A DNA stretch of 64,000 nt, from positions 95,122,704 through 95,186,703 of the forward strand of contig OX465582.1 of assembly GCA_950022655.1 (NCBI GenBank), written 5' to 3'. A program made the position numbers and the translations under genes. The notes under the pieces are model-generated. The model did not search any database. It was not told the DNA's origin and saw only the letters and a list, made by a program, of their open reading frames with translations. The DNA comes from Alentia gelatinosa. Taxonomy: Eukaryota > Annelida > Polychaeta > Phyllodocida > Polynoidae. This document shows positions 52,690 to 63,471 of this stretch, one piece after another; the first letter of the stretch is position 1, and every line of letters starts with the position of its first letter.

Positions 52690-54435
52690 CCGAATGGAGG
52701 CTAAACCTCACGCTTTCTTGGAGTTTTAAGCAACGAGAGAAGAACTTGCTGAGAAGAGAGAATAATTCAGATATTGTTCGAGTAAATGTAGCCAAAGCCA
52801 TCCCCTAAGCCAACATTAATAATGCCTAACATGTTGCACATTTACATAACATCTTCATATTTGTTCTGATGACTGTAAAACCACATCGCAATGCAGGTTA
52901 CAGGTTGTGTAGGAATAAAGATAGATGGGCTTATCATTTCATGCATTCTATCTTTGGTTTGGGTTGTGTTAATCTGCTATTTACTTTTTATTTTCTTTAA
53001 TCTCTAAAATGTGGCTTTCCTATTCGGTTAAAGGGTATAATGCCCTGAGACGTAGGACCGAACACAACATGAATTAACAAGTAGTTTCTGTGTGTTGACG
53101 CTAGGTGGCATCATGGGTATATGAGACTGGTGCCTCGTTCATTCCGTATTCCTTAGCCACGCAGAGCCGGCCTGAGATGTATTTCTAATAAGAAATACTT
53201 TGATCCATCTCATAAGTGATTTACAAGTAAATCCATATTGCAAATACGAAAAAACTTTTTTTTTCTTATTTGACCGATATACATGCTTTTGTAATATCAT
53301 ACCCATAAACCGTTTTTCCATGTTCATTTTCTATTTCTTTAATATTGCTTTCATTGTTTTGTTTTAGTGACCATATACTTTTAACTTCTTTCCAAAAAAC
53401 GTTTCGGATGAGACTTATTTTCATAAAGTCTTTCTTATTATAGTATCACCTTTCTTAAATTTATTTCTATTTATTGTCCCAAGTTTTCTAATTTCTAGCA
53501 AACCTAGTTGGTCTTTTATAACTTATAATTATTTCAGTCAGATTTCCCTGTAAAAGGATATATTCACTATTGGTTTCCCATAGTGATGATAGAAAGTTGG
53601 GCCTGTCCTAGCCATTCGAAGTCCATCCTTTATATAATTAAGTGGTTTCATCTGAAACCCAATTGACGTAAGTGTAAACAATTTTAATTGACATCTAAAA
53701 TTCATAGAATTTGCTTTGAATTACCATTTCAAAGCACCTCAACCATGGGTTGCAAAATAGTGCCATCTGAGGAGAAGAGATCCCCCAAACAGTGTTCCAA
53801 TGGGTGGAGGGATTTAACCAGATGAGGATGAACTCCTTATGAAAATCTAAGGAAAAGAGGAAGAGGCACGGTATCAAAAGAGTAATGCCAACAGATTTAT
53901 ATATACCTTTCCAAATATGTCATATTACCCAGTACTTTTGTTTTACGTTTGAGGAGCAAATAAGGAAAAGTTCTAGGTGTCCTCAATTTTTGACAAAAGT
54001 AGGTGAACTTTGATAATTCCTAGTAAAAAAATATTTTGGGGTTGATATGAATGAATATCGTATCATGATGAAATACAGATACATATACTATAATACCAAG
54101 TACATGTTTTTAATAGTATGGACTTAATACAAATATTGCAGATTGTAAAGCGGGAGCGGGTGTACCATTCCCAATATCGAAATAGTAACGTCCAACAGAA
54201 TTATAGATACCTTTTCTAGGATGTTATACTTCAGAGCATTTGGTAAAAATCTTCCATTGTACCTAATAATGAGGCATATACCCGTAAGCTATTGTGGATG
54301 CTGAAAGGAGATTCCTTTAGGCAGGATTTGTGATTATTTTAGAAAAAAAAGTAAGCATTAGCTCTGGGTGTACTTGGTAATAGGTTGTACAACTTGATAG
54401 ATGAATAGGTGAATAATCAAATCTCCTTCTCTAAC
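52690..54435. other. Non-coding stretch
   Basis: AT-rich, no supported gene. Two 60-codon minus ORFs (53139-53327, 53695-53877) have no recognisable content. CTAGGTGGCATCATGG near 53103 is a weak CTCF-like word. Confidence 0.45.
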
Positions 54436-54437
54436 AG

Positions 54438-55211
54438 GTAAAGCATATCCTACAATTCACAGTGGCGCCACCTGGTGATTTTGAAATAATGTCCAGTTTA
54501 TCCAATCTCAAGAGGTAAAATAGGCCAACATATATTTGCTCGATTTACATAAAAAATATACTGGAAAATAAGTTTTTTTTTCAATTCTCTAAAAAACAGG
54601 GATGGTGGCCTATGACTTTTAAAACCTAAATATGTAGTAGCCTACTATATATATACTATATTCTGTGAAGGTTTGAGGAAAATTACATGGGTTTTACTAT
54701 GTGAGAAAGTACTTTTTAGACTTTCTATATATATTCTAATATATAATTATCATAATATTGATCTATAAATCAAAAACTAGCACGGTGACCCCTGATTTTT
54801 AAGTTAGATATGTGTTCTACAACACCCTATAAGTAAAAATATGTAAAAAAAATTATCTACTTCATCTATATAGGAAATGTACTTAAAGGGTTTCATCGAT
54901 TCATTCAAAAACAGGGACGGAGTACAAAAATTTAAGTGCTTGAATCTGTCGTACTACACATTTGCTATATCATTTGAAAGTCTGAAGATAATGATATGGG
55001 TTTCATTATGTGAAGTTTAATTTGATAGAATTTCTACATATTCAATCATGACATATTGAAATATTGACCTCTTGAAAAAAAAACTAGAACGGTGAACCCC
55101 ATTTTTAAAATTAAACATGGGCTCTACAGCACTTGAAGATCATCATATTTAATTTCATTGAAGCTGACATGGGTTTTCATTTTCAAGGTGAATTGACCGA
55201 TATGCATTTAA
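54438..55211. mobile_element. Family I MITE copy 2, reverse, with internal duplication
   Basis: GTAAAGCATATCCTACAATT at the left and CCGATATGCATTTAAC at the right; both TTAA edges have drifted. It matches copy 1 in reverse complement (CAGTGGCGCCACCTGGTGAT at the left) but is about 250 bp longer, because an internal block with ACCC(C/T)(T/A)TTTTTAA and ATATTGA(T/C)CT is repeated. Non-coding. Confidence 0.8.
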
Positions 55212-55214
55212 CAT

Positions 55215-55660
55215 ACCAATTGGAGATCTAGCGACTTAATCACCCACACTATCATATACACACACACAAGGGCGCACCCAAACGCACATGTATGTCCTCG
55301 CAAGGAAGCACACTCGCACAATTACACGGAAACAGAGTTTCATATAGGGTCATATGCAAAGTGGTTTGGCACTTGAAAACTTTGAAAGTATATCTGTTTT
55401 ACTAATTGGCAAACCTACTTAATTGCCATTGCATAACATTTTACACAGAGCAGTAGGATCTTGCATATCCAAGTCAATGAGCTCAGCATTTACATCCCAT
55501 TTAATGAGTTACAAATACTGCAGGCTGTGGTGTGGCATTAGATGCAGCACACCCTTGGTGTTTATTTTTGCACCGATATACTTCCTTACTCAGTTTGTTT
55601 AAACTGACTAAAATGGAACTCTGTTTCCGTGTCATACAAGAGAATTTGTAGACCCTACAT
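55215..55660. other. Non-coding stretch
   Basis: CACGGAAACAGAGTTTCAT (about 55325) and TGGAACTCTGTTTCCGTGTC (about 55614) are inverted, suggesting a roughly 310-bp MITE. No gene. Confidence 0.45.
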
Positions 55661-55919
55661 TTTAAATCACCAGATGGCGCGTGTGTTCTAACGGCTACAG
55701 ACTCGGGGACCCGGCTCCGCTTGGATCATGAGCGATCCCCGCCTGTGTCGATCAACAGCTTACCGTTTTCCCCAAATCGTCTTCAGAAAGGATATAGGTC
55801 ACCATGACAAGGTGTTTGTATGGGTGGGGAGGAGGGTGTGTGTATGGAGGGGGAGGGGGTGTTGACTATGTGGTGGGCTGACTTCTATATGAAGGGCTCT
55901 GTATACAGACCAATAGCCT

Positions 55920-56288
55920 TAAGCCGGGCCCCCACCTACCACGATTCTGGTCCCAATTGGCCTTACGACTGCCTTCCGGACACCATACCGATTCTATCTG
56001 CAAAAATCGTGGTAGGTGGAACAGGTTTCTGCGATTGGCTGCGATTGGCTGCGATAGGCTGCGATTGAAAACGCTAATCGTAGAGGTCCCGATAGATTTT
56101 TCGTAGCCTGTCATAGGGTATCGTAGCCTATCGGGAAGATATCGTGGTCGTCGAGTATAATTCACAGATTGGATCACGACATAGGTCTACGATTCTGGGA
56201 CCTTCCGATAGGCTACGATTTGGGCATTTCAAATCGTAGCCATCGGGTTTATGTCGTAGACCATCGTGGTAGGTGGGGGCCCGGCATT
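55920..56288. mobile_element. Foldback MITE, GGGCCCCCACCTACCACGAT
   Basis: Left GCCGGGCCCCCACCTACCAC and right GTGGTAGGTGGGGGCCCGGC are an inverted repeat of about 22 bp. The inside is made of CGATTGGCTG, ATCGTAGCC and complements in both orientations, the same design as 1447-1732 and 46262-47697. Confidence 0.85.
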
Positions 56289-56289
56289 A

Positions 56290-56715
56290 GGGTCTCAGTA
56301 ATTGTGCAAGAGTGTTTCGTTGATTAGTAATCATTTAACAGTTATGGTCATAAGGGGGACTTCTTCTTTTTTTGGGGGGGGGGGGTGGGAATGGGCGGCG
56401 GGCTAAATTAGTTTTGCATTTCTTTGGTAATTTCTTTTAGGTAATTTTTGATAGTATTCCAGAGAATGGCAACCTTTTTTCCTGGGGGGGGGGGGGATTT
56501 CAAGGGTTTTTTTATTTCCATGGGGGATCTTTCTTCACTATCCAACTACAAAGTGAGAAAGTCTCGCATATTTATGTCTAACCCTTGAACCGCAGTATGA
56601 TGCCTCCAGGTATTCTCGTGAAATCTTTGATTAAGAATAACAAAGTATCACCTGTTCCCACGATAAAGTACTCAAATCAAAGAAACCAGATTTTACTAAT
56701 AATTGACGTTATTTA
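56290..56715. other. Non-coding stretch with G-runs
   Basis: Poly-G runs near 56376 and 56485. No gene. Confidence 0.5.
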
Positions 56716-56718
56716 AAA

Positions 56719-56761
56719 ATCACCAGGTGGCACCACAGTGAACTGTAGGATATGGATTTAA
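56719..56761. mobile_element. Family I MITE solo end
   Basis: ATCACCAGGTGGCACCACAG then GTAGGATATGGATTTAA, matching the right end of 50304-50825. The left end could not be found. Confidence 0.65.
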
Positions 56762-57164
56762 CAACCTTTATATCGTTCAGCTCAAGATACTTGAATGATA
56801 AGATAAAAGTAAAATCCTAAATAGTTGCTGAATACTGACCCCAAAGTTTCTGAGTTCATTCAAATTGTCCTCAGTCCTCTAAGGGGTGTCGTAGAAGATG
56901 TGGTACCTATAAGACACCCATGTACTTCGAAATAAGTTTTTTAAATGTTCATTGAATATTGATTATCTATAAACAGTCAGAATGATTTCATTTACCATCA
57001 GAAATCAGTCATAAGACACAGAATGCTAGCGAACTATATACCAAACTGGCGTAAGTATACTCCGAATTACCACAATGCTCGACAGTGCAGTGGTCTTATG
57101 GAATGTGTAGTCATCCTATATGTTGATACATGGACCGTTCTTGTTATCAATTTTGTAGGTGAGT

Positions 57165-57300
57165 AATAAATACAATTAAGACTGATTTTGTATACGAGTG
57201 GTCATAATGTCATCATAGTTGACGACGTAAGAACTACTCGTCAACTACCTGGAGATTACAGCCACTCGTACACAGACCAGTCATTATTGTAATATACATA
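57165..57300. repeat. Hairpin with GTTGACGACGTAAGAA centre
   Basis: AATACAATTAAGACTGATTT, TACGAGTGG and CATAGTTGACGA pair with TCGTCAACTA, CCACTCGTA and CCAGTCATTATTGTA. Same plan as the family A and M hairpins. Confidence 0.65.
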
Positions 57301-57554
57301 TATATGTTTTGTATTTCTATTAGGGGGGGGGCAACTTTTTTTACTGAATCATGTTGAGAAAAGTGTACCTTTCCCAGCCATAAATTATTAACGCCTGTTT
57401 TTTTCATTCACCTAATACATAATCTTCATATTAAACCTATAGAGCCTATGATTTTATCCAGAATCGGCTGAAGGAAAGGAATTTTCTATCTTTGGTTCAG
57501 TTTTAGACAGAAGCTTGGCACAGAGGACGCTGTTCTTGAATTAGTTAATAACCT

Positions 57555-57965
57555 GTGCAATACAAAGACAATAATCGATGGTTTTGTGGACAGGCGGCCG
57601 TAACCCAAGAGAGGTTGACGCGTAGTAATACACGACCGCAAGCGAGTGTATTACGAGGTCAACATCGAGTGGTTTGCAGAGCCGCCTGTCAACAATACCA
57701 TCGTTTGTTGTATTCAAATCCATATTTTCAAATAAACTAGACCCAGTAATTTCCATATTAAAGGGTGTAACGATAGGGATTATTTCTTTGCTCTATAGCA
57801 CAAAGGGACGGTTTTTCCCGTATACCATGGTTTTGAGGCCGTTTACCACAGGTTTGAATCCGTATACCACAGTTATGGTATCTGACAGGTTTTATACAAT
57901 GGGTCGTGGTTTACTGAGTCCCTATACATTTTCAATGGGGGCTTTGTATACGATGGATAATAAAA
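57555..57965. mobile_element. Foldback family M copy 1
   Basis: ATCGATGGTTTTGTGGACAG with GCGGCCGTAA faces GAGCCGCCTGTC and CCATCGTTTGTTGTATT. The centre reads GTTGACGCGTAGTAATACAC and GTGTATTACGAGGTCAAC. A tail follows with repeated CGTATACCA(T/C) words and ends TTGTATACGATGGATAATAA. The second copy is at 63088-63455. Confidence 0.8.
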
Positions 57966-57966
57966 A

Positions 57967-58975
57967 GGGTGACACATTAGCTACAGCAGTATGTTGCATC
58001 GACACCAGTAAAGCATTTGACTCGGTTCCCCATAGTCTCCTTTTACAGAAATTACACAAATCATCTCACCAATCATACCCAGCGCACTTTCATAGATAAA
58101 GTTATATCTGATATAGCGCCTCTTACATCGGGAATTCCTCAGGTGTTTTTTGGTCTTTATAAATGACATGTCTCAGAACGTGTATTCTAGCAGCTATATC
58201 CAATACGTGGATGATTTGGTTCTGCATACCAACAGTATTTACCCAGAAGCAGCTAATAATAACTTGCAATTAGCGGTTGATCAAGTGTATGAATGGTGTA
58301 ATATAAATGGCCTAAAGCTTAATGAAAAGAAAACCTGTACAGCTTGATACAGCTCTCAAGCAAAAAAGCGGCATTTGCCCCCTCTGGATATCAAGCGTGG
58401 TGCAACAAGTTTGAAAATGAGGTCGTCTTATAGGTATTTAGGGGTTATATTAGACCAAACTCTCTCATTTAATGAACAAATTAAAAATATGATTAAATCA
58501 GAATATGATAAGATTTTTAAACTCTGGAAATTTAGGAAACCCATATCCTTTAGATATGGCGAAACTATGATCTACACGAAAACTATTAGGCCCTTGATGG
58601 TGCTGTAAAACGGGATATTGATTTACTACAGAGAAGACAAAATCGGGGATTGAGAGCTGTAAAAGGCTTCTTTATAAAAAAAAAAATAATAATAATAAAA
58701 AGCAGCATAGAGTGGATTTGCATAAATCCTTGGGTGTCAAGTTTTTACGTGATAAAGAACTCAATTAGCCAAAATCATGTTTAAGTTATCCAAGAGACCA
58801 AAGTTACTCGTGGTATGTGAGATGCATACTAGATCTTCAGAAAAAAATTCGTTTTGTAAGGCACAATCTTCGAATGACTAGCTATGAAAAATTACCTTTG
58901 TTTCGAGGGCTACAACTCTGGGATACTCTCCCAGTAGATACACAATTAGCCAGACCTGGATCTAACTTTAAGTGA
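57967..58975 (+). pseudogene. LINE (non-LTR retrotransposon) RT fragment
   Basis: Decayed reverse transcriptase of a jockey/CR1-like non-LTR element. Seen in order across several frames: CIDTSKAFDSVPHSLLLQKL (motif A), VFINDMS, then YIQYVDDLVLHTN (catalytic YVDD), WCNINGLKLNEKKT, YRYLGVILDQTLSFNEQI (thumb), DLLQRRQNRGLRAVKG, and LPLFRGLQLWDTLP (C-terminal end). Frames change near 58100, 58350 and 58610, with stops between. The 5' part (endonuclease, first RT blocks) is missing, consistent with 5' truncation. It begins immediately after the family M element. Confidence 0.8.
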
Positions 58976-58984
58976 CTATTAGGT

Positions 58985-59580
58985 GGAGTCCTACTGGGAG
59001 CTCGGAAGCCTAATTGATTAGAATGAGTAGAACACAAATCGCTTGAGAACCTTTGGGAATTTGTTTTACAAAATATCTATGCAACTCTGGTAGAACTACT
59101 TTACTTATAAGGGCAGTATTATTATTCATCTTCCCTTAATTTTTAAACCCTTCCCCCATCCCCTTACTCAATCCTACCTTGCACTAGTCGATCCATCAGT
59201 ATGTGCATAGGTTTTTTCCCACTCTATTTTTGATTTCACACTGCACAATCCAAATGGAAGAACTGTGTAACAGAATTTGGATTTTAATAAATGAAAAATA
59301 GAACCTATGATATCATTACTGAGAAGAATACGGAAACCTCTATTCTCGTAGGAGAATACGGAGAACACTATACAAAATACGGATAACACTTTGCAAATTA
59401 CAGAGAACATTATGCAAAGTTCTCACTTTTACTCAGATATTACTACGAGTCAACTATGCGAAGAATATGAACATGCAGATCAATATCATAGTAATATCAT
59501 GTAAAGTAAAGAGTTTTCATTTAAGGATCTTGAATAAGCCTGTTCATAGAGAAGTATGATTTCTTGGAACCCTTCTTTGT
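58985..59580. other. Non-coding stretch
   Basis: Possible LINE 3' tail to about 59160. Near 59340-59420 the words GAATACGGA and GAACACTATACAAAATACGG repeat as a short decayed tandem. No gene. Confidence 0.4.
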
Positions 59581-59584
59581 TTGC

Positions 59585-59825
59585 AAATTATAGTTACTGT
59601 ATTTTGGGAGTGGCCATCTTGTCCCCAATGCCAAACAAAACACCTGGTGACTGGTGCAGTTATCAATAGATTTTTGCTGAGACTTGCCATAGAAGGCTTT
59701 TAGCCTTGTCTTATAATTAGCAATGGATTATAACAACTGATAACGGCGGTTGTTTAAACATTACAAATCTTCCAATTTCTTGGCGGATGATGGTGGAACT
59801 AACAATCGCTTTGTGCCCTGTATGG
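59585..59825. mobile_element. MITE family J copy 3, reverse
   Basis: GGAGTGGCCATCTTGTCCCC, CCTGGTGACTGGTGCAG, ATAACAACTGATAAC and GCGGATGATGGTGGAACTAA, CAATCGCTTTGTGCCC are the reverse complement of 45670-45928. Confidence 0.75.
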
Positions 59826-59829
59826 GTCA

Positions 59830-60565
59830 TATCATGCTATATGGTTCAACTTTGAGAAATCTTATCTAATCTTCTACATTTTGTGTTTACCAGATAGCCT
59901 GACATGTGTTCTACTGAATAAAGTTGATGATACCAAGATATGCGCACTCCTGTAGTTTTTGTGAACATTTTACTGGGGGAACCTTATTAGTGTAGGAATG
60001 TATGACATATTCAGAATGTTCCCTATACAATTTTCTACTGAATTCCTTGTATAATGTGTACAAACAGAGTCTTGTGATATCTGAATAGTAGACATGTAGG
60101 TGAATTACTGTGTACAATGGCTGAGGCATGCAATAATTCTGAAAAAGAATATGAGTCTTCAAAATTTATGAACAATTTCACATCTCCGACAAAAATGTAC
60201 CAGGAAAAAAGCAAAATATTTCAAATCCTATCATTATTGTTAAATTCTTAATACTATCTCAGATATATCTAGTTCCTAAAATAACAGTCCACTAATGACA
60301 CCACTTATGTCTTTTGGGCCTCCAGCTATTAGGTTGTTTAAGTCAAAGTTAAGATCTCTACATGATATTGGAAAAGTTGCATTATAAAATACATCCAACT
60401 CCTAGAGTTTGAATTCTATTTACGAAATTGTGGCTATGAATATCACAGTACACATTCATAGCAGAAAGTGACTTCCGCCCGCCCAGGCGACTTTGTTTAT
60501 CACTTCGACATTGACGTATTTTAGTGAGTTTTTTTTAAGTATTTAAGGTATTTAGAGCTGTATAG
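59830..60565. other. Non-coding stretch
   Basis: AT-rich; nothing supported. Confidence 0.5.
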
Positions 60566-60572
60566 TACAAGT

Positions 60573-60690
60573 AAAACTTGTTAACCTAATTGGGACGGCT
60601 TATCGTACCTTGTTACTATCGGTAAAATTATCACATTCGCTCTTCGAGCTCATGCGATAATAAGCCGTCCCAATTAGGTTAACTAGTTTC
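60573..60690. repeat. Hairpin with CTCTTCGAGCTC centre
   Basis: AAACTTGTTAACCTAATTGG and GACGGCTTAT pair with ATAAGCCGTC and CCAATTAGGTTAACTAGTTT, arms about 32 bp. Confidence 0.8.
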
Positions 60691-60779
60691 CCATAAGTAC
60701 CATGAATTGCGCAAACACAGAAGAATGTAACGAAAAATCTAACAATTTCCAAAATTACACCGTACCATAATAAAGTTGT

Positions 60780-62400
60780 GTTAGTTCACAGGAAAGCACC
60801 AACAATATTTGATAATCTAGAAAAGCAAATGTTGACATTTTCTGGTACAAGGCAACAACAACTTAATATCATTTGCTGCCATTTCGAGTTGTTGTCTGCT
60901 GCCAGTTGTAACTACCCAAAGCTTTGTGATGGTTGTGAGAATGTCTACCAGATATGTGTCAAGTAAGTCTCTCTTCTTTGGTTTACAGAACTTGTTGTGA
61001 CATACCTCATCACCGCCAGGCTCAAGAAAGTCAACAAAGACATAATCTCCTTCTGCAGGACCTACAACCTCCCCTATATACCACAAGCCATTGAGGTAGA
61101 CCGTGGCTGACTGTAGTCGCAAGTTATTCAGCTTCCTGAGAGACTAGCAATGTCTTCAGGGAGCACATCCACATAGGTCACTTTTAATGGGACACTGTTA
61201 CCTGCATTGGCAAAGTACAGTAAAACCCTGCGTTCTGGGCCAAAGTGGCCGCTTATGCGGGGTGTCCGCTTACGCGAGGTTAAAATAAACATCTAATAGA
61301 GGGAACCATTCTGAGCAAAGGTGTCTGTTAACGCGGGGTGTCTGCTTACGCGGGGTGTCCGTTGGGCAGGGTTCTACTGTATTTGGCATTGTGAATGAAG
61401 ATCTTCCATTGAGAATGAAGAGTGAGAGGTTGGACCATCTGTGATGTAATGGATCATTGAAATTCCAGGATGCCTATCTTTTACATGACACATGATAACC
61501 TTTAGGAAAACATACACTGCCCTTGCATGATGTTTCTGGTGATCTGTGACAATTGCCAAACTTTCCATGTAGCCCCTCGGGGCCCTGGAAGTGGATCACT
61601 GTTGGACTGTGTGTCTGAAAGTTCTCTCAGCTTTGTCCACAGTGGCTCCAAAGTAAAATACCTCAGCAACTTATCTGGAAGGGTGGGCAGCTTATGGTTC
61701 CTCACAGCATCCATTCACAGTGCAAAGTTTTGATGGTTAATACAGGCATTTGTGTCCTGACAATGCACTGGGAGTATGTAGAGGCCACTCAGCCTCACAT
61801 TACAGAAAAAGGTAAGCCCTACTTGGTGATCTGGATACTCCTTTTAGGATTCATTGTGTAGAACATGGAGGAACTCAAGGAACTCTCCTTTCTGGTATTT
61901 CACCTTCTTGATACTTTTAGTGACTTTCTTCCCTGGAAGTTCTATTGAATGCTCCGGTCCAACTAGGAACTCTAATATGAAGGAGGCAGCTCTCAGGAGT
62001 TTTTCAACAAACCTCTTCTTCTTTTTGCATTTCCTTGCCAAGGTGTGTCTGTATAGATCAACACATTTGGCAAGCTTTGAGGTGATGTAGACTTTCTTTA
62101 AGTCTGCAGGAGACACAATTTTCCCCAATACTTCACATCTGTCAACTTTGGGAAGGATGACTAAACCTTGAACCATCACATTGAGAAGCCTGCTGTCTTT
62201 CTCTTTCAGTTCATGTTATTCTTCCTTTCCTTCCTAGTGAAATCTCAATTTTTCTCTGTGTCAGGGCCCAGTCACTGAATTCATGAGTCTCTTGCTCCTT
62301 CCTCAGCTTGTAATGACTTCAGTGGTGTTCAGACACACCACTTCATTCCACTGTGTCCCCTTGGCCTTTTGCTGCCATCCATATAAATTTTAAAAAATGA
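60780..62400 (-). pseudogene. Decayed multicopy metazoan protein, unknown function
   Basis: Minus-strand remains of a protein resembling an uncharacterised family repeated in many invertebrate genomes (resemblance from memory, not searched). From 62179: ILPKVDRCEVLGKIVSPADL and a Lys-rich helix (ARKCKKKKRFVEKLL); an in-frame TAA at 61844-61846; HCQDTNACINHQNFAL; an in-frame TGA just before 61714; then PLWTKLRELSD. A frameshift near 61570 leads to LAIVTDHQKHHARAVYVFLK and IHYITDGPTSH. A TA-flanked MITE (61216-61381) interrupts the next part. Beyond it come VPLKVTYVDVLPEDIASL and a beta-rich C-terminal module (VYLNGLWYIGEVVGPAEGDY, then VDFLEPGG). Function unknown; transposon or expanded-gene origin both possible. 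Confidence 0.5.
61216..61381. mobile_element. Tc1/mariner-type MITE, family H short copy
   Basis: TACAGTAAAACCCTGCGTTC at the left and GGGCAGGGTTCTACTGTA at the right, TA at both edges, 166 bp. The interior repeats GCTTA(T/C)GCG(G/A)GGTGTCCG. Inserted into the decayed minus-strand gene, so it postdates that gene copy. Confidence 0.85.
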
Positions 62401-62529
62401 AAATCTGTATATAATATATATATATCTAGGTAGAAATCTCACCCAACCAACAAACACCAGAAATTTAATATCAATGGATTAAGATTTATTCAGGTTACTT
62501 AAGATTAGATACAGTTAATTGGCGTGACA

Positions 62530-62572
62530 CAACGTTTCGGCCTAGAGGTTGGCCTTCATCAGGTGTAAAGAT
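62530..62572 (-). ncRNA. Hammerhead-like RNA motif, copy 4
   Basis: On the minus strand: CTGATGA, A, stem GGCC/GGCC with an 8-nt loop, GAAACGTTGTG. This copy keeps the canonical first box. The flanks ACAC and GTGT pair as stem I. The base expected at the cleavage site is G, which is not the usual H, so self-cleavage is uncertain. Such motifs are known in Penelope-like retroelements and related repeats. Confidence 0.5.
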
Positions 62573-62589
62573 TTCAAATTTTACTCTCC

Positions 62590-63085
62590 TTTACATATAT
62601 ACAGCTCACATAATTTGTAATATGAACATTTATCATTATGAATATTCATAGCTGAAAGAAAGCTTGTTCACAGTTCTGGGATTGATGTATCCTGGACTGC
62701 CACCTATTAAAGATACTGGACCAAATAATTATGAGCCAGATTTGACAGGGTTCATGTTAAATCACAAGTGAGGGATCCATTGTTCAGATTAAATCAGAAG
62801 GCAGAAATACATTACAATATTTACTTCATGTTGCGGAGGTCTCTGTTCAAACCTACTAGTTCTCCATGTAAAGGCGCTTCACTATCATGTTGGAAATCTA
62901 AGATAGTAGGGATTTGAAGATTGAACTTGTCTACACAGGCAAAGCTCATTCAGTGAACATTCTCAACAATGTCTGAGCCTATTTGAAAAAGATGGTTAGA
63001 TGTTACAAGCAGCATGAAACACAAGAGATGAGAAAACGTACCCTCTATTCATTAACAAGGAGTAGATTTCCCAGCGTAGACATAT
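62590..63085. other. Non-coding stretch
   Basis: No gene supported. Confidence 0.5.
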
Positions 63086-63087
63086 AC

Positions 63088-63455
63088 AATAATCGATGGT
63101 TTTGTGGACAGGCGGCCGTAAACCATGAGAGTTTGACGTGTATTACGACGTCAACCTTGAGTGGTTTAAAGAGCCGCCTGTCCACAAATCCATCGTTTGT
63201 TGTATTTATTATCCATTTTTTCCAAAGAATAAAACCCAGGAATTGCCGTATTTACAGGTATATCACTAGGGACTATTTTCTGCTCTATAGTATAAAGGGA
63301 CGTTTTCCCGTATACCATGGCTTTGAGGTCGTATACCACAATTTCTAATCCGTATACCATGTCTATTGTATCTGACAGTTGTTTAACAATGGTTAGTGGT
63401 TTACTGAGTCCCCATAATTATCAATGGGGACTTTGTATACCCTGGATGATAAAGA
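63088..63455. mobile_element. Foldback family M copy 2
   Basis: ATCGATGGTTTTGTGGACAG, GCGGCCGTAAACC, then GAGCCGCCTGTCCACAAATC and the same tail of CGTATACCA words to GACTTTGTATACCCTGGATG. About the same length as 57555-57965. The central hairpin is shortened (GTTTGACGTGTATTACGACG), so the loop region evolves fast. Confidence 0.8.
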
Positions 63456-63471
63456 GATGTACAGCACAGAA

